64,000 nt of DNA from Dactylosporangium sp. AC04546. GTDB taxonomy: Bacteria; Actinomycetota; Actinomycetes; Mycobacteriales; Micromonosporaceae. Positions 25,590-33,238 of this stretch are shown here, piece by piece. The stretch is taken from positions 1-64,000 of the forward strand of contig NZ_JAHYSG010000001.1 of the NCBI RefSeq assembly GCF_022095675.1, written 5' to 3'. The notes under the pieces were generated by a model that saw only the letters and a list, made by a program, of their open reading frames with translations, was not told where the DNA came from and searched no databases. Position 1 is the first letter of the stretch. Each line of letters begins with the position of its first letter. A program made the position numbers and the translations under genes.

Positions 25590-26561
25590 ATGTCGGCCTC
25601 CGTGACCACCGTTGCCCGGCGCCCGCGCGCCGGGCAACGGCCCCCGAACCCCGCGCCGCGGCGACGCCGAAGCCGCGCGCAACTCTTCGGCCGCCTCGTC
25701 CCGTACCTGCTGCTCGCGCCCGCGGTCGCGTTCTTCGTCACGGTCATGCTGGTGCCGATGGGCAAGGCGGTCCAGGTCAGCCTGTACGAGTGGAGCCCGA
25801 TCCCGGGCGCCGAGAACACCTTCCTGGGTGGGGGGAACTACACCCGGGCGTTCGGCGACGCGGAGTTCGGCCGCAGCGTCGTCAACGCGGTTGTCTACAT
25901 GCTCGTCACCGTGCCCGGCCAGATTGTGCTCGGGCTCGTCCTGGCGCTGCTGCTCAACAACCGGCTGCCGGGTCGCACGCTCTTCCGCGTGCTGTTCTAC
26001 CTGCCCGTCGTCACCAGCTGGGTCGTGGTCTCGCTGTTGTTCCGGTACCTCTTCGCCAACGACGGCGCGCTGAACTGGCTGCTCGTGGAGGCGCTCGGCG
26101 TCTCTCAGGAGCCGGTGGGCTGGCTCGACTCACGCTGGACCGCCATGGTCACGCTCTGCGCGCTGGGCATCTGGAAGGGCGTGGGATGGACGGCGGTGAT
26201 CCTGCTGGCCGGACTGCAGGGAGTCCCGGCCGAACAGCAGGAGGCGGCCGCCGTGGACGGCGCCGGCTACCTGCGCCGGCTGTGGCACGTCACCCTGCCC
26301 GCGCTGCGCCGCACCCTGCTCTTCGTGACCATCCTGCTCGGCATCGGCGGCCTCCAGGCGTTCATCCAGGTCCTGCTCCTCACCGACGGCGGGCCGGCCG
26401 GCCAGACCGAGATGCCCCTGACGTACGTCTACAAGCAGGCGTTCGACTTTCTCGACTTCGGCTACGGCTCGGCGCTGGCCGTGTTGATGACCGCCGCCGT
26501 CCTGATCGTCTCGATCACCCAGACCGCCATCTTCAATCGCCTCGACAGGGGGGTGCAGTGA
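25590..26561 (+). CDS. ABC sugar transporter permease, MalF type
   Basis: A 323-residue inner-membrane protein with six predicted TM helices and the EAA loop EQQEAAAVDGAGYLRRLWHV that contacts the ATPase. The start is 2 bp after the binding-protein stop. It pairs with the overlapping MalG-type permease. No ATPase gene is present in the cluster; in actinomycetes such importers usually share a multi-use MsiK-type ATPase encoded elsewhere. Confidence 0.9.
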   Translation: MSASVTTVARRPRAGQRPPNPAPRRRRSRAQLFGRLVPYLLLAPAVAFFVTVMLVPMGKAVQVSLYEWSPIPGAENTFLGGGNYTRAFGDAEFGRSVVNAVVYMLVTVPGQIVLGLVLALLLNNRLPGRTLFRVLFYLPVVTSWVVVSLLFRYLFANDGALNWLLVEALGVSQEPVGWLDSRWTAMVTLCALGIWKGVGWTAVILLAGLQGVPAEQQEAAAVDGAGYLRRLWHVTLPALRRTLLFVTILLGIGGLQAFIQVLLLTDGGPAGQTEMPLTYVYKQAFDFLDFGYGSALAVLMTAAVLIVSITQTAIFNRLDRGVQ

Positions 26562-27400
26562 TCGCCACGCCGGTGTCCCGCCGAATCGTGAGGTGGGCAC
26601 GTCTGCTGACCCTCGGCGCGGGTGCCGTCGTCATGGTGCTGCCCCTCGTGTACATGGTCAGCGTCTCGTTCACCCCGAACGTGCTCGCCTTCGCCTGGCC
26701 GCCCAGGTTGCTGCCGCAGAACCCCACGGTCGGCAACTACGTCGAGGCGTGGAACACCAACGACTTCGGCCGGTACTTCGCCAACTCGGCGCTGGTCGCC
26801 TGCGCCACGACGCTGCTCACCACGCTGCTGTCGGCGCTGGCCGCCTACGCCTTCGCCCGGTTCACCTTTCCCGGTCGCTCGCTGCTGTTCTGGACGCTGA
26901 TGCTCGGCCTGATGGTGCCCAGCATGGTCATCCTCCTTCCGCAGTTCCTGGTCGCCACCACGCTCGGCCTCACCAACTCGCTCACCGGCCTGGTCGTCTT
27001 CTACGTCGGCGCCGGCATCGCCTTCAACACGTTCCTGTTGCGTGGCTTCTTCGAGCGGGTGCCGATCGAACTCGACGAGTCCATGACGGTGGACGGAGCC
27101 GGCCCGCTGCGCCGATTCGTCGCGTTGTACCTGCCCATCGCGCGGCCCGCCCTGGCCACCTCCGCGGTCTTCGCCTTCCTGGCCGCCTGGGACGAGTACT
27201 CCTGGGCGCTGACGAGCATCACCGACCCCGAGAAAAGCACTCTGCCGCTGGCGATCGCCCAGTTCCAGGGCGCGCATCTCACGAGCTGGGGCCTCGTGTT
27301 CGCCGCGTCGCTCATCGGGGTGGGCCCGGTGGTGCTGATCTACCTGCTGGGCCAGAAGCACTTCGTCACCGGCCTCACCTCAGGCGCGCTGAAATCCTGA
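26558..27400 (+). CDS. ABC sugar transporter permease, MalG type
   Basis: A 280-residue permease with about six TM helices and the EAA motif ELDESMTVDGAGPLRRF. The GTG start at 26558 overlaps the upstream stop (GTGA), so it is translationally coupled to the MalF-type subunit. The C-terminal QKHFVTGLTSGALK tail is typical of MalG-type carbohydrate permeases. Confidence 0.92.
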   Translation: MIATPVSRRIVRWARLLTLGAGAVVMVLPLVYMVSVSFTPNVLAFAWPPRLLPQNPTVGNYVEAWNTNDFGRYFANSALVACATTLLTTLLSALAAYAFARFTFPGRSLLFWTLMLGLMVPSMVILLPQFLVATTLGLTNSLTGLVVFYVGAGIAFNTFLLRGFFERVPIELDESMTVDGAGPLRRFVALYLPIARPALATSAVFAFLAAWDEYSWALTSITDPEKSTLPLAIAQFQGAHLTSWGLVFAASLIGVGPVVLIYLLGQKHFVTGLTSGALKS

Positions 27401-27411
27401 AGGAGAACAAG

Positions 27412-28995
27412 ATGCTGCTCCCGAGCAAGGCCTCCTACCTACCCGGCGAAAGCGTCCACGTCGACGTGTCGCCGGCCGGCCACCACCGCCGGTTGCGCGT
27501 GTCACACCTCGGCGTGGAGGTCGCCACGACGGACGTGGTGCCCGGCGCGGATCGAGTCGTCCTGCCCGTCCTCCCCGAGGGCGGCTACGCCGTCGCGCTG
27601 CTCGACGACCGGCACGACACGCAGTGGACCGCGGTCGAGATCCTCACCGACCCGGTGTCCCGGCTGCGGTACGGATTCGTGGCAAGCTTCTCGCCCGGCC
27701 GGGACGTCGACGCGGTCCTGTCGCACTTCCGCCGCCTGCACCTCAGCGGCGCGCAGTTCTACGACTGGGCCTACCGGCACGCCGACCTGGTCGGCCCGGC
27801 CGAGTACCAGGACCCCCTCGGCCAGCCCGTCGCCATCGAGACCGTCCAGCGGCTCGCCGGCGGGCTCCGTGACGGCGGCACGCTGCCCATCGGCTACGCC
27901 GCCGTATACGGCGTCGGCAAGGACGAATGGCCCGCGTGGGAACACATCGCCCTGGTCAAGCCCGACGGTACACCGTATGCACTCGGTGACTTCCTGCAAC
28001 TGGTCGATCCCAGCGACCCGCAGTGGCTGTCACACTTCACCGCCGACCTGCGCGCGGCCGTGCACGCCGGCGGGTTCGCCGGATTCCACCTCGACCAGTA
28101 CGGTTGGCCCCGCCACGCGATGCGCCCGGACGGGCGGACCGTCGACATGGCACGGGCCTTCGACACCCTCATCCAGGCCGTCCGGACGGCGCTGCCGGAG
28201 GCGACCCTCGTCTTCAACAACGTCAACGACTTCCCGGCATGGGTCACCGCCGCCAGCCCACAGGACGTCACCTACACCGAGGTCTGGGATCCGCACCTCA
28301 CGCTCGCCGACCTGGCGGCGGTGGCGACCCGGTCGCGCACGCTCGCCCCGACCCGGCCCGCGGTCCTCGCCGCCTACCAGACGGTCTACGCGAACCACTC
28401 GCCCGAGGTCGCCGACCTCACGACCCGGTTCACCATGGCGACCGCGTTCTCGCACGGCGCCACCCAGCTGCTCGCCGGCGAGTCCGGCAACGTGCTGGTC
28501 GATCCGTACTACGTGCGCAACCACCGGGTCCTCCCGTCCACATCGGACATGCTCCAGCGCTGGTACGACCTGTTGGTGGCCGCCGGCGACGTGCTGCTGG
28601 CCCCCGGGATCCACGACATCACCCGGTCCGTGGCCGGTGCCTACAACGACGAGATCGACGTGATCGGGCCCGACGGCGTCGCCATCTCGCACGAGGCCCG
28701 GCCCGGCACGGTCTGGCGCCGGGTCGTCGACACGCCGCACGGCATCGTCATTCACCTGATCAACCTCACCGGCCAGGAGGAGACCGGCTGGGACACTCCC
28801 AAGGCCGCACCACCGCCGGTGACGGGTCTGCGGCTGCGGATGCGCCGGTGGGCACCGGAGCTGCCGGCGATCCGCGTCGCGGACCCGGATCGGGGCCCTG
28901 CCTTCGCCGCCGTGCCCGCCGTCGCGGACGGCGAACACGTCGAGGCGGAGCTCTCGCCGCTGGACGTCTGGGCGATCGTCTTCATCCCCCGATGA
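27412..28995 (+). CDS. GH66 family glucanase (dextranase / cycloisomaltooligosaccharide-type), cytosolic
   Basis: This 527-residue enzyme has an N-terminal Ig-like strand domain (about 1-80) and a catalytic barrel. The GH66 nucleophile Asp is in GFHLDQYG (Asp228) and the acid/base Glu in YTEVW (Glu290), both matching the family. A beta domain follows. Known GH66 enzymes cleave dextran or make or cleave cyclic isomalto-oligosaccharides and are normally secreted. This one has no signal peptide, so it should act on imported saccharides. ATG 27412 follows AAGGAG closely and sits 11 bp after the permease stop. Confidence 0.85.
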   Translation: MLLPSKASYLPGESVHVDVSPAGHHRRLRVSHLGVEVATTDVVPGADRVVLPVLPEGGYAVALLDDRHDTQWTAVEILTDPVSRLRYGFVASFSPGRDVDAVLSHFRRLHLSGAQFYDWAYRHADLVGPAEYQDPLGQPVAIETVQRLAGGLRDGGTLPIGYAAVYGVGKDEWPAWEHIALVKPDGTPYALGDFLQLVDPSDPQWLSHFTADLRAAVHAGGFAGFHLDQYGWPRHAMRPDGRTVDMARAFDTLIQAVRTALPEATLVFNNVNDFPAWVTAASPQDVTYTEVWDPHLTLADLAAVATRSRTLAPTRPAVLAAYQTVYANHSPEVADLTTRFTMATAFSHGATQLLAGESGNVLVDPYYVRNHRVLPSTSDMLQRWYDLLVAAGDVLLAPGIHDITRSVAGAYNDEIDVIGPDGVAISHEARPGTVWRRVVDTPHGIVIHLINLTGQEETGWDTPKAAPPPVTGLRLRMRRWAPELPAIRVADPDRGPAFAAVPAVADGEHVEAELSPLDVWAIVFIPR

Positions 28996-29026
28996 CCGCT
29001 CATCCACCATCAACCAGGAGAAGCTC

Positions 29027-30676
29027 ATGACAACGACTGATCGGGCCTGGTGGCGCGACGCGGTGGTCTATCAGGTCTACGTCCGCTCGTTCGCCGATTC
29101 CGACGGAGACGGTATCGGCGACCTCGCCGGGCTGTCCGAGCGGTTGGATCACCTGACGCGCCTGGGTGTGGACGGGCTCTGGCTCAACCCGTGCTACCCG
29201 TCTCCCGGCGCCGACCACGGCTACGACGTCGCGGACTACATGGACATCGACGCCCGTTACGGCGGGCTGCCGGCCTACGACGCGCTGCTGGCCGAGGCGC
29301 ACCGGCGCGGCCTGCGTGTGCTGATGGACCTCGTGCCCAACCACTGCTCCGTGGAGCACGCGTGGTTCGTCGCTGCGCTCGAGGCACAGCCGGGATCGCC
29401 GGAACGCGAGCGGTTCATCTTCCGCACCGGCCGCGAGGACGGCGCCGCCCCGCCCAACAACTGGCGATCCGTCTTCGGCGGACCGGCGTGGACCCGCGTC
29501 GAGGGCACCGACCAGTGGTACCTGCACAGCTTCGATCCCTGCCAGCCCGACTTCAACTGGCGCAATCCCGAGGTCGCCGAGTACTTCGACAAGGTACTGC
29601 GGTTCTGGTTCGACCGTGGCGTCGACGGCATCCGCATCGACGTGGCGCACATGCTGGTCAAGCACGCCGACCTGCCCGACTGGATGTTCCCGCCGGACGG
29701 CGAGTCCGACTACAACGGGCACGCGCAGAACCAGCCGGAGGTGCACGAGGTGTTCCGGCGGTGGCGGGCACTGGCCGACGCGTACGGCCGGGATCTGACC
29801 CTCGTCGGCGAGATCTGGGTGCCCACGGTGACGGATCTGGCCGCCTACCTCCGGCCGGACGAGCTGCCGCAAGCCTTCTACTTCGACCTGCTCATGTGTC
29901 CGTGGGACGCGGGAGCGTTCCAGGCATCGGTGTCCCGCGGTATCGCGGAGATCGCCACCACCGGAGCCACCGTTACGTGGACCCTGGCCAACCACGACGT
30001 CCACCGCGCGGTCACCCGGTTCGGCCTGCGTGCCGCCGAGCCGCCCCACTCCGCCGATCCGGTCGGCAACATCGCCCGGGCCCGCGGCGACGTGGACGTC
30101 GCCCGCGGACTGCGCCGGGCCCGCGCGGCACTGTTGCTGCTGCTCGCCCTGCCGGGATCGGCCTACCTGTACCAAGGCGAGGAGCTCGGCCTGCCCGAGG
30201 TACTCGACCTCCCCGACGACGCGCGGCAAGACCCGATCTGGTTCCGCTCCGGCGGTACCGAACACGGTCGCGACGGCTGCCGCGTGCCCCTGCCGTGGCG
30301 AGCCGGCGGCCCGTCCTTCGGCTTCGGTCCGGGGCCACGGAGCTGGCTGCCGCAGCCGGCCTGGTACGCCGAACACGCCGTGGAGGACCAGTGGCGAACA
30401 GAGCACTCGACGCTGCGCCTCTACGCCGACGCGCTCGCCAGTCGCAAAGCGCTCGCCGACGACCTGGCGGATCGCGACCTGCGCTGGCTGGACGTGCCGG
30501 GACGACCTGATGTGCTCGCCTACCAGCGTGGCGAACTCATCTGCGTCACCATCTTCGGCGAGCAGCCGTTCTCCCCACCGACGACCTGGGGCCGGATCCT
30601 GCTGGCGTCGGCGCCGCCCCACGCTGGACAGCTGGCCGGCGAGTCGGCTGCTTGGCTGAAGCCGGCGGGTTCGTAG
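29027..30676 (+). CDS. GH13 alpha-glucosidase, oligo-1,6-glucosidase type
   Basis: A 549-residue cytosolic amylase-superfamily enzyme. Motifs in order: DLVPNH (101-106), QPDFNW (173-178), GIRIDVAH with nucleophile Asp205, LVGEIWV with acid/base Glu262, and LANHDVHR with Asp324. Val after the nucleophile is the residue associated with alpha-1,6 preference in this subfamily, which fits the neighbouring GH66 and transporter. The likely role is final cleavage of isomalto-oligosaccharides to glucose. The gene is 31 bp after the GH66 stop, with AGGAGAAG before ATG 29027, and ends the operon. Confidence 0.88.
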   Translation: MTTTDRAWWRDAVVYQVYVRSFADSDGDGIGDLAGLSERLDHLTRLGVDGLWLNPCYPSPGADHGYDVADYMDIDARYGGLPAYDALLAEAHRRGLRVLMDLVPNHCSVEHAWFVAALEAQPGSPERERFIFRTGREDGAAPPNNWRSVFGGPAWTRVEGTDQWYLHSFDPCQPDFNWRNPEVAEYFDKVLRFWFDRGVDGIRIDVAHMLVKHADLPDWMFPPDGESDYNGHAQNQPEVHEVFRRWRALADAYGRDLTLVGEIWVPTVTDLAAYLRPDELPQAFYFDLLMCPWDAGAFQASVSRGIAEIATTGATVTWTLANHDVHRAVTRFGLRAAEPPHSADPVGNIARARGDVDVARGLRRARAALLLLLALPGSAYLYQGEELGLPEVLDLPDDARQDPIWFRSGGTEHGRDGCRVPLPWRAGGPSFGFGPGPRSWLPQPAWYAEHAVEDQWRTEHSTLRLYADALASRKALADDLADRDLRWLDVPGRPDVLAYQRGELICVTIFGEQPFSPPTTWGRILLASAPPHAGQLAGESAAWLKPAGS

Positions 30677-30824
30677 ATCGGTTCGTGACGTCACCCGACA
30701 TGCTGACGATGTCGCCGACTCGCAAGACGGCACCCTATAACAGAATCGTTGCGTTACTAGGGTCAAGGGGTCGTGGGTTCAACGGGAAAGCGTTGCGCAA
30801 GGAGTAATCCAGGTCAACCCGTGA

Positions 30825-30861
30825 GGTTCTGATGGGCAGCACGAAGTCGCCCATCAGAACC
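30825..30861. terminator. Terminator-like hairpin in 30677-30935 spacer
   Basis: A 13-bp perfect inverted repeat (30825-30837 with 30849-30861) and an 11-nt loop lie between convergent genes. The rest of the 259-bp spacer holds a TGACGTCA palindrome (30686-30693) and a tRNA T-arm-like stretch (30761-30782), but no credible gene. Confidence 0.55.
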
Positions 30862-30935
30862 TGCTCGACTTCGCCGGGTTGGAAGGCCGCGCCGGCGCCG
30901 GCGACTACGTCGCCGGTCGTCTGAAGCACTCGTAG

Positions 30936-31808
30936 CTACTGGAACTCCTCATGGTGCGTGTCGTGTCCCAGATCGTCACCGTGGTCGTCGTAATCCAAGT
31001 GATCGTTGACGTCGACGTCGTGAATATCGGCGTGGTCGGAGTCGTCGTGGCCGGCGTCCGATAGGTCCCACGAGGTCGCCGGCAAGCTCAGGCCGGCCGC
31101 AGCGCCCAGCACGGCGCCGCCGAGGGCCACGGCGGCGCTGGTGCCCCAGCCAGGGCCGGTACCATCGCGCCCAGGGATGTCGGGTTCGTCGATGGTGGGC
31201 AGCATGACGGCCGGATCCACCGTGGGTGGGTCAACGATCCGTAGCCAGCCGGTGGCCTTGAACGCCTTTCGGCGATTGGACACGTCGACCCGACGGAACA
31301 ACGCTGGGGCCAGGCCCGGATGCCCCTGCGAAACGACATCTCGATACAAATCGTCGGTCACGATGACCGCGAGGTCGCTTGAGTGTCGCTTGGCCAGCGC
31401 GGACCGCAGCTCGGACGAGTCCAGCAACCGGGCCGCGGTGACGACCGCCGGGCCGACGTAACCGGTGGCGGCGACCTGAATTGCACCCTGGCTGATGGCC
31501 GCGCGCAGTCGCATCCGCCCCCACCGGACGGTGTTGTTCACCTCGAACAGCGCGTCCCGGAGGCCGTCGAGCAAGGCCGCTACCACGTGCGGTTCATTGA
31601 GGCCGGTAGGCAGGAGGAGCAGTTGGCCATCGCCCTGGTCCTGGCGCGCACCCGGCTCGATGTCCACACCGGCCTGCCCGCAGGCGTACTCCGTGACCTG
31701 GCGAAGCCGTCGCTGAGCGTCGACCTGGGTGACTGCGGCGTGGCGGCTGTAGCCCTCGATGTCCACCATCACACAGAGCCTGCGCACGGCCGGCGCACCG
31801 GGCCTCAC
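30936..31808 (-). CDS. Nucleotide-cyclase-like protein with TM helix and Asp/His-rich tail
   Basis: A 290-residue protein. The N-terminal 200 residues resemble class III cyclase-homology domains seen beside actinobacterial signalling genes: VDIEGYSRH at the first metal position, QGDGQLLLLP on the central hairpin, then RLRAAISQGAI and GPAVVTAARLLDS. The second metal Asp is in the QGDGQ turn, but base-recognition residues cannot be checked by eye, so activity is uncertain. A hydrophobic GGAVLGAAAGLSL segment near 230-242 may insert in the membrane. It is followed by a 45-residue tail of Asp and His, a possible metal-binding element. GTG 31808 overlaps the Crp/Fnr stop (GTGA), indicating a functional pair. 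Confidence 0.65.
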   Translation of the reverse strand: MRPGAPAVRRLCVMVDIEGYSRHAAVTQVDAQRRLRQVTEYACGQAGVDIEPGARQDQGDGQLLLLPTGLNEPHVVAALLDGLRDALFEVNNTVRWGRMRLRAAISQGAIQVAATGYVGPAVVTAARLLDSSELRSALAKRHSSDLAVIVTDDLYRDVVSQGHPGLAPALFRRVDVSNRRKAFKATGWLRIVDPPTVDPAVMLPTIDEPDIPGRDGTGPGWGTSAAVALGGAVLGAAAGLSLPATSWDLSDAGHDDSDHADIHDVDVNDHLDYDDHGDDLGHDTHHEEFQ

Positions 31809-32545
31809 CGGGCCCCGTCCGGGTATCGCGGTCTGGCCGGCGTCTGGTCGATCGCGAGCAGCTTCAGCTTGTCGACGTTGCAGATCACGATCTGGCGGTA
31901 CCTCGTCTGGACCACGCCGGCCTGCCGGAGGTCGGCCAACGCCCGGTGCACGCTCGGCTCCGACGCCGCGATGAGCGCCGCGAAATCCGACTGACTCAAC
32001 GGCACGTCGACGAGGAGCCCATCGGTGTGCGCCCGCCCATAGCCGAGGCAGAGTTGGTAGAGCACGCGGGCGAGCCGGACCAGCACCGATGCACCGCCGA
32101 GATCCACCCGCAGCCGGGTCGCATGCCGCAATTTTGTGGTGATGCTCCGCTGCAGCACGCGGCTGACACCGGTCTGCGCGGCCAGGAACGATTCCAGCGT
32201 TGCCGCGTCGATGACCCGGGTGACCGTGTCGATCATCGCGATCACCGAGGCCGAACGCGGCTGACCGTCGAGTGCGGCGAGTTCGCCGACGAGATCGCCG
32301 GCGGCTCGGATCGCCAAAATGGTGGTGTGGCCGTTGCCCGTGTCACCGAGCACCTTGACGCAGCCGCGGAGGATCAAGTGTGTGTCCGTGTCGTTGGATC
32401 CTTCGTGAATGAGGGTGGTGCCGCGCGGGTGCTGCCGCACCGTTCCCAGGGCGAGGATGGCCGCTCGTTCCTCGTCGCGCAGCATGCCGAGCGCGCTGCC
32501 GCGGGGCCACTGCGGAGGTTCGGCCGGTCGCGGACGTCGAATCAT
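31805..32545 (-). CDS. Crp/Fnr-family transcriptional regulator
   Basis: This 246-residue regulator has a cNMP-binding-like beta roll (residues 20-130; HPRGTTLIHEGSNDTDTHLI, then GDLVGELAALDGQPRSASV with the phosphate-cassette pattern GELA...RSA). A dimer helix follows, then a C-terminal winged helix with LSQSDFAALIAASEPSVHRAL. There are no Fnr-type cysteines. The intact phosphate-binding cassette, together with the coupled cyclase-like gene downstream, suggests a cyclic-nucleotide input. The target is unknown; the divergent sigma gene and the GTPase island are candidates. Confidence 0.88.
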   Translation of the reverse strand: MIRRPRPAEPPQWPRGSALGMLRDEERAAILALGTVRQHPRGTTLIHEGSNDTDTHLILRGCVKVLGDTGNGHTTILAIRAAGDLVGELAALDGQPRSASVIAMIDTVTRVIDAATLESFLAAQTGVSRVLQRSITTKLRHATRLRVDLGGASVLVRLARVLYQLCLGYGRAHTDGLLVDVPLSQSDFAALIAASEPSVHRALADLRQAGVVQTRYRQIVICNVDKLKLLAIDQTPARPRYPDGAR

Positions 32546-32892
32546 CGGCTACACCACCGTCGCTTGGATCCGTGCCCGAGACCGGACCTGGTACGGACCG
32601 CCCTGTACGGCGCAGGGTACCGGCCCAGGCACGCCGCGTCGACACGACCGTTCGGGCGACGGCGTCGTCCGCCGGTGCCGGCCGGCCCCGGACGGCGCGC
32701 ATGCCGGCGTCCGCGCCGCGGGCGGGCACATCCGCCGGTCGAGCGGCGTCGAACTGTCAAGGAGCCCGTAGGCCAACGACTGTTGACCTCGTGGAGACCA
32801 CGCGGCCGATCACGCCCGACTCCCTCATGTGACGGGGTATTCGAGCGGCTGCCGCCCGACGCTGTGTGCACGCAGCGGCGAAGGAGGCGGCG
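32546..32892. other. Intergenic region between Crp/Fnr and truncated sigma gene
   Basis: This 347-bp divergent region must hold promoters for both genes. I see a GTGG-AGA-CCAC dyad (around 32791-32801) preceded by TTGACC, and a GCTG...CAGC dyad near 32860-32875, but no clear Crp palindrome and no gene. Confidence 0.4.
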
Positions 32893-33228
32893 ATGACCAC
32901 GGTGACATTGGTACGACCGGCATCGAGGGAGGGGTGGGACGATGACGCAGTGCTCATGCGGCGCTGTGCCGAGGGGGATCACGCGGCGTTCGACCTCCTG
33001 ATGCAATGGTACGGGGCCGATCTTTGGGGATACTGCCAGCGATTCGCCCACGACCCGCACGAAGCCGAGGACCTGTGCCAGGAGGTGCTGATCAAGGCGT
33101 GGCGGCACTGCCGCGGATTCAACGGCCGGTCGAGCGTGCGGACGTGGCTCTACCGCATCGTGGCCACCCTCTCCCGCGGTCGAAGGATTCTCCGTGAGCT
33201 ACTGGCCGGTGACCTTCCAGCGGAGTGA
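32893..33228 (+). CDS. ECF sigma factor lacking region 4 (truncated)
   Basis: A 111-residue protein starting at ATG 32893 with AAGGAGG at good spacing. Region 2 of an ECF sigma factor is clear: DDAVLMRRCAEGDHAAFDLL, then HEAEDLCQEVLIKAWRHC and SVRTWLYRI. It stops about 25 residues after region 2.4, with no region 4 helix-turn-helix, so it could not recognise a -35 element alone. The stop lies only 10 bp from that of the convergent GTPase gene, which suggests truncation during assembly of the island, or a stand-alone region-2 protein that sequesters core polymerase. The frame itself looks intact. Confidence 0.7.
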   Translation: MTTVTLVRPASREGWDDDAVLMRRCAEGDHAAFDLLMQWYGADLWGYCQRFAHDPHEAEDLCQEVLIKAWRHCRGFNGRSSVRTWLYRIVATLSRGRRILRELLAGDLPAE

Positions 33229-33238
33229 TCGACTGTGG

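Noticed and set aside
30761..30782. Possible tRNA gene
   Set aside because: Only a T-arm-like segment is present; no acceptor, D-arm or anticodon stem can be built around it. Kept as a finding about a possible attachment site, not as a tRNA.
30735..30929. 64-codon minus-strand frame in the spacer before the cyclase-like gene
   Set aside because: Runs through the 13-bp hairpin and the tRNA-like stretch; no ribosome site and no known motif. It may be decayed coding DNA, but that cannot be supported.
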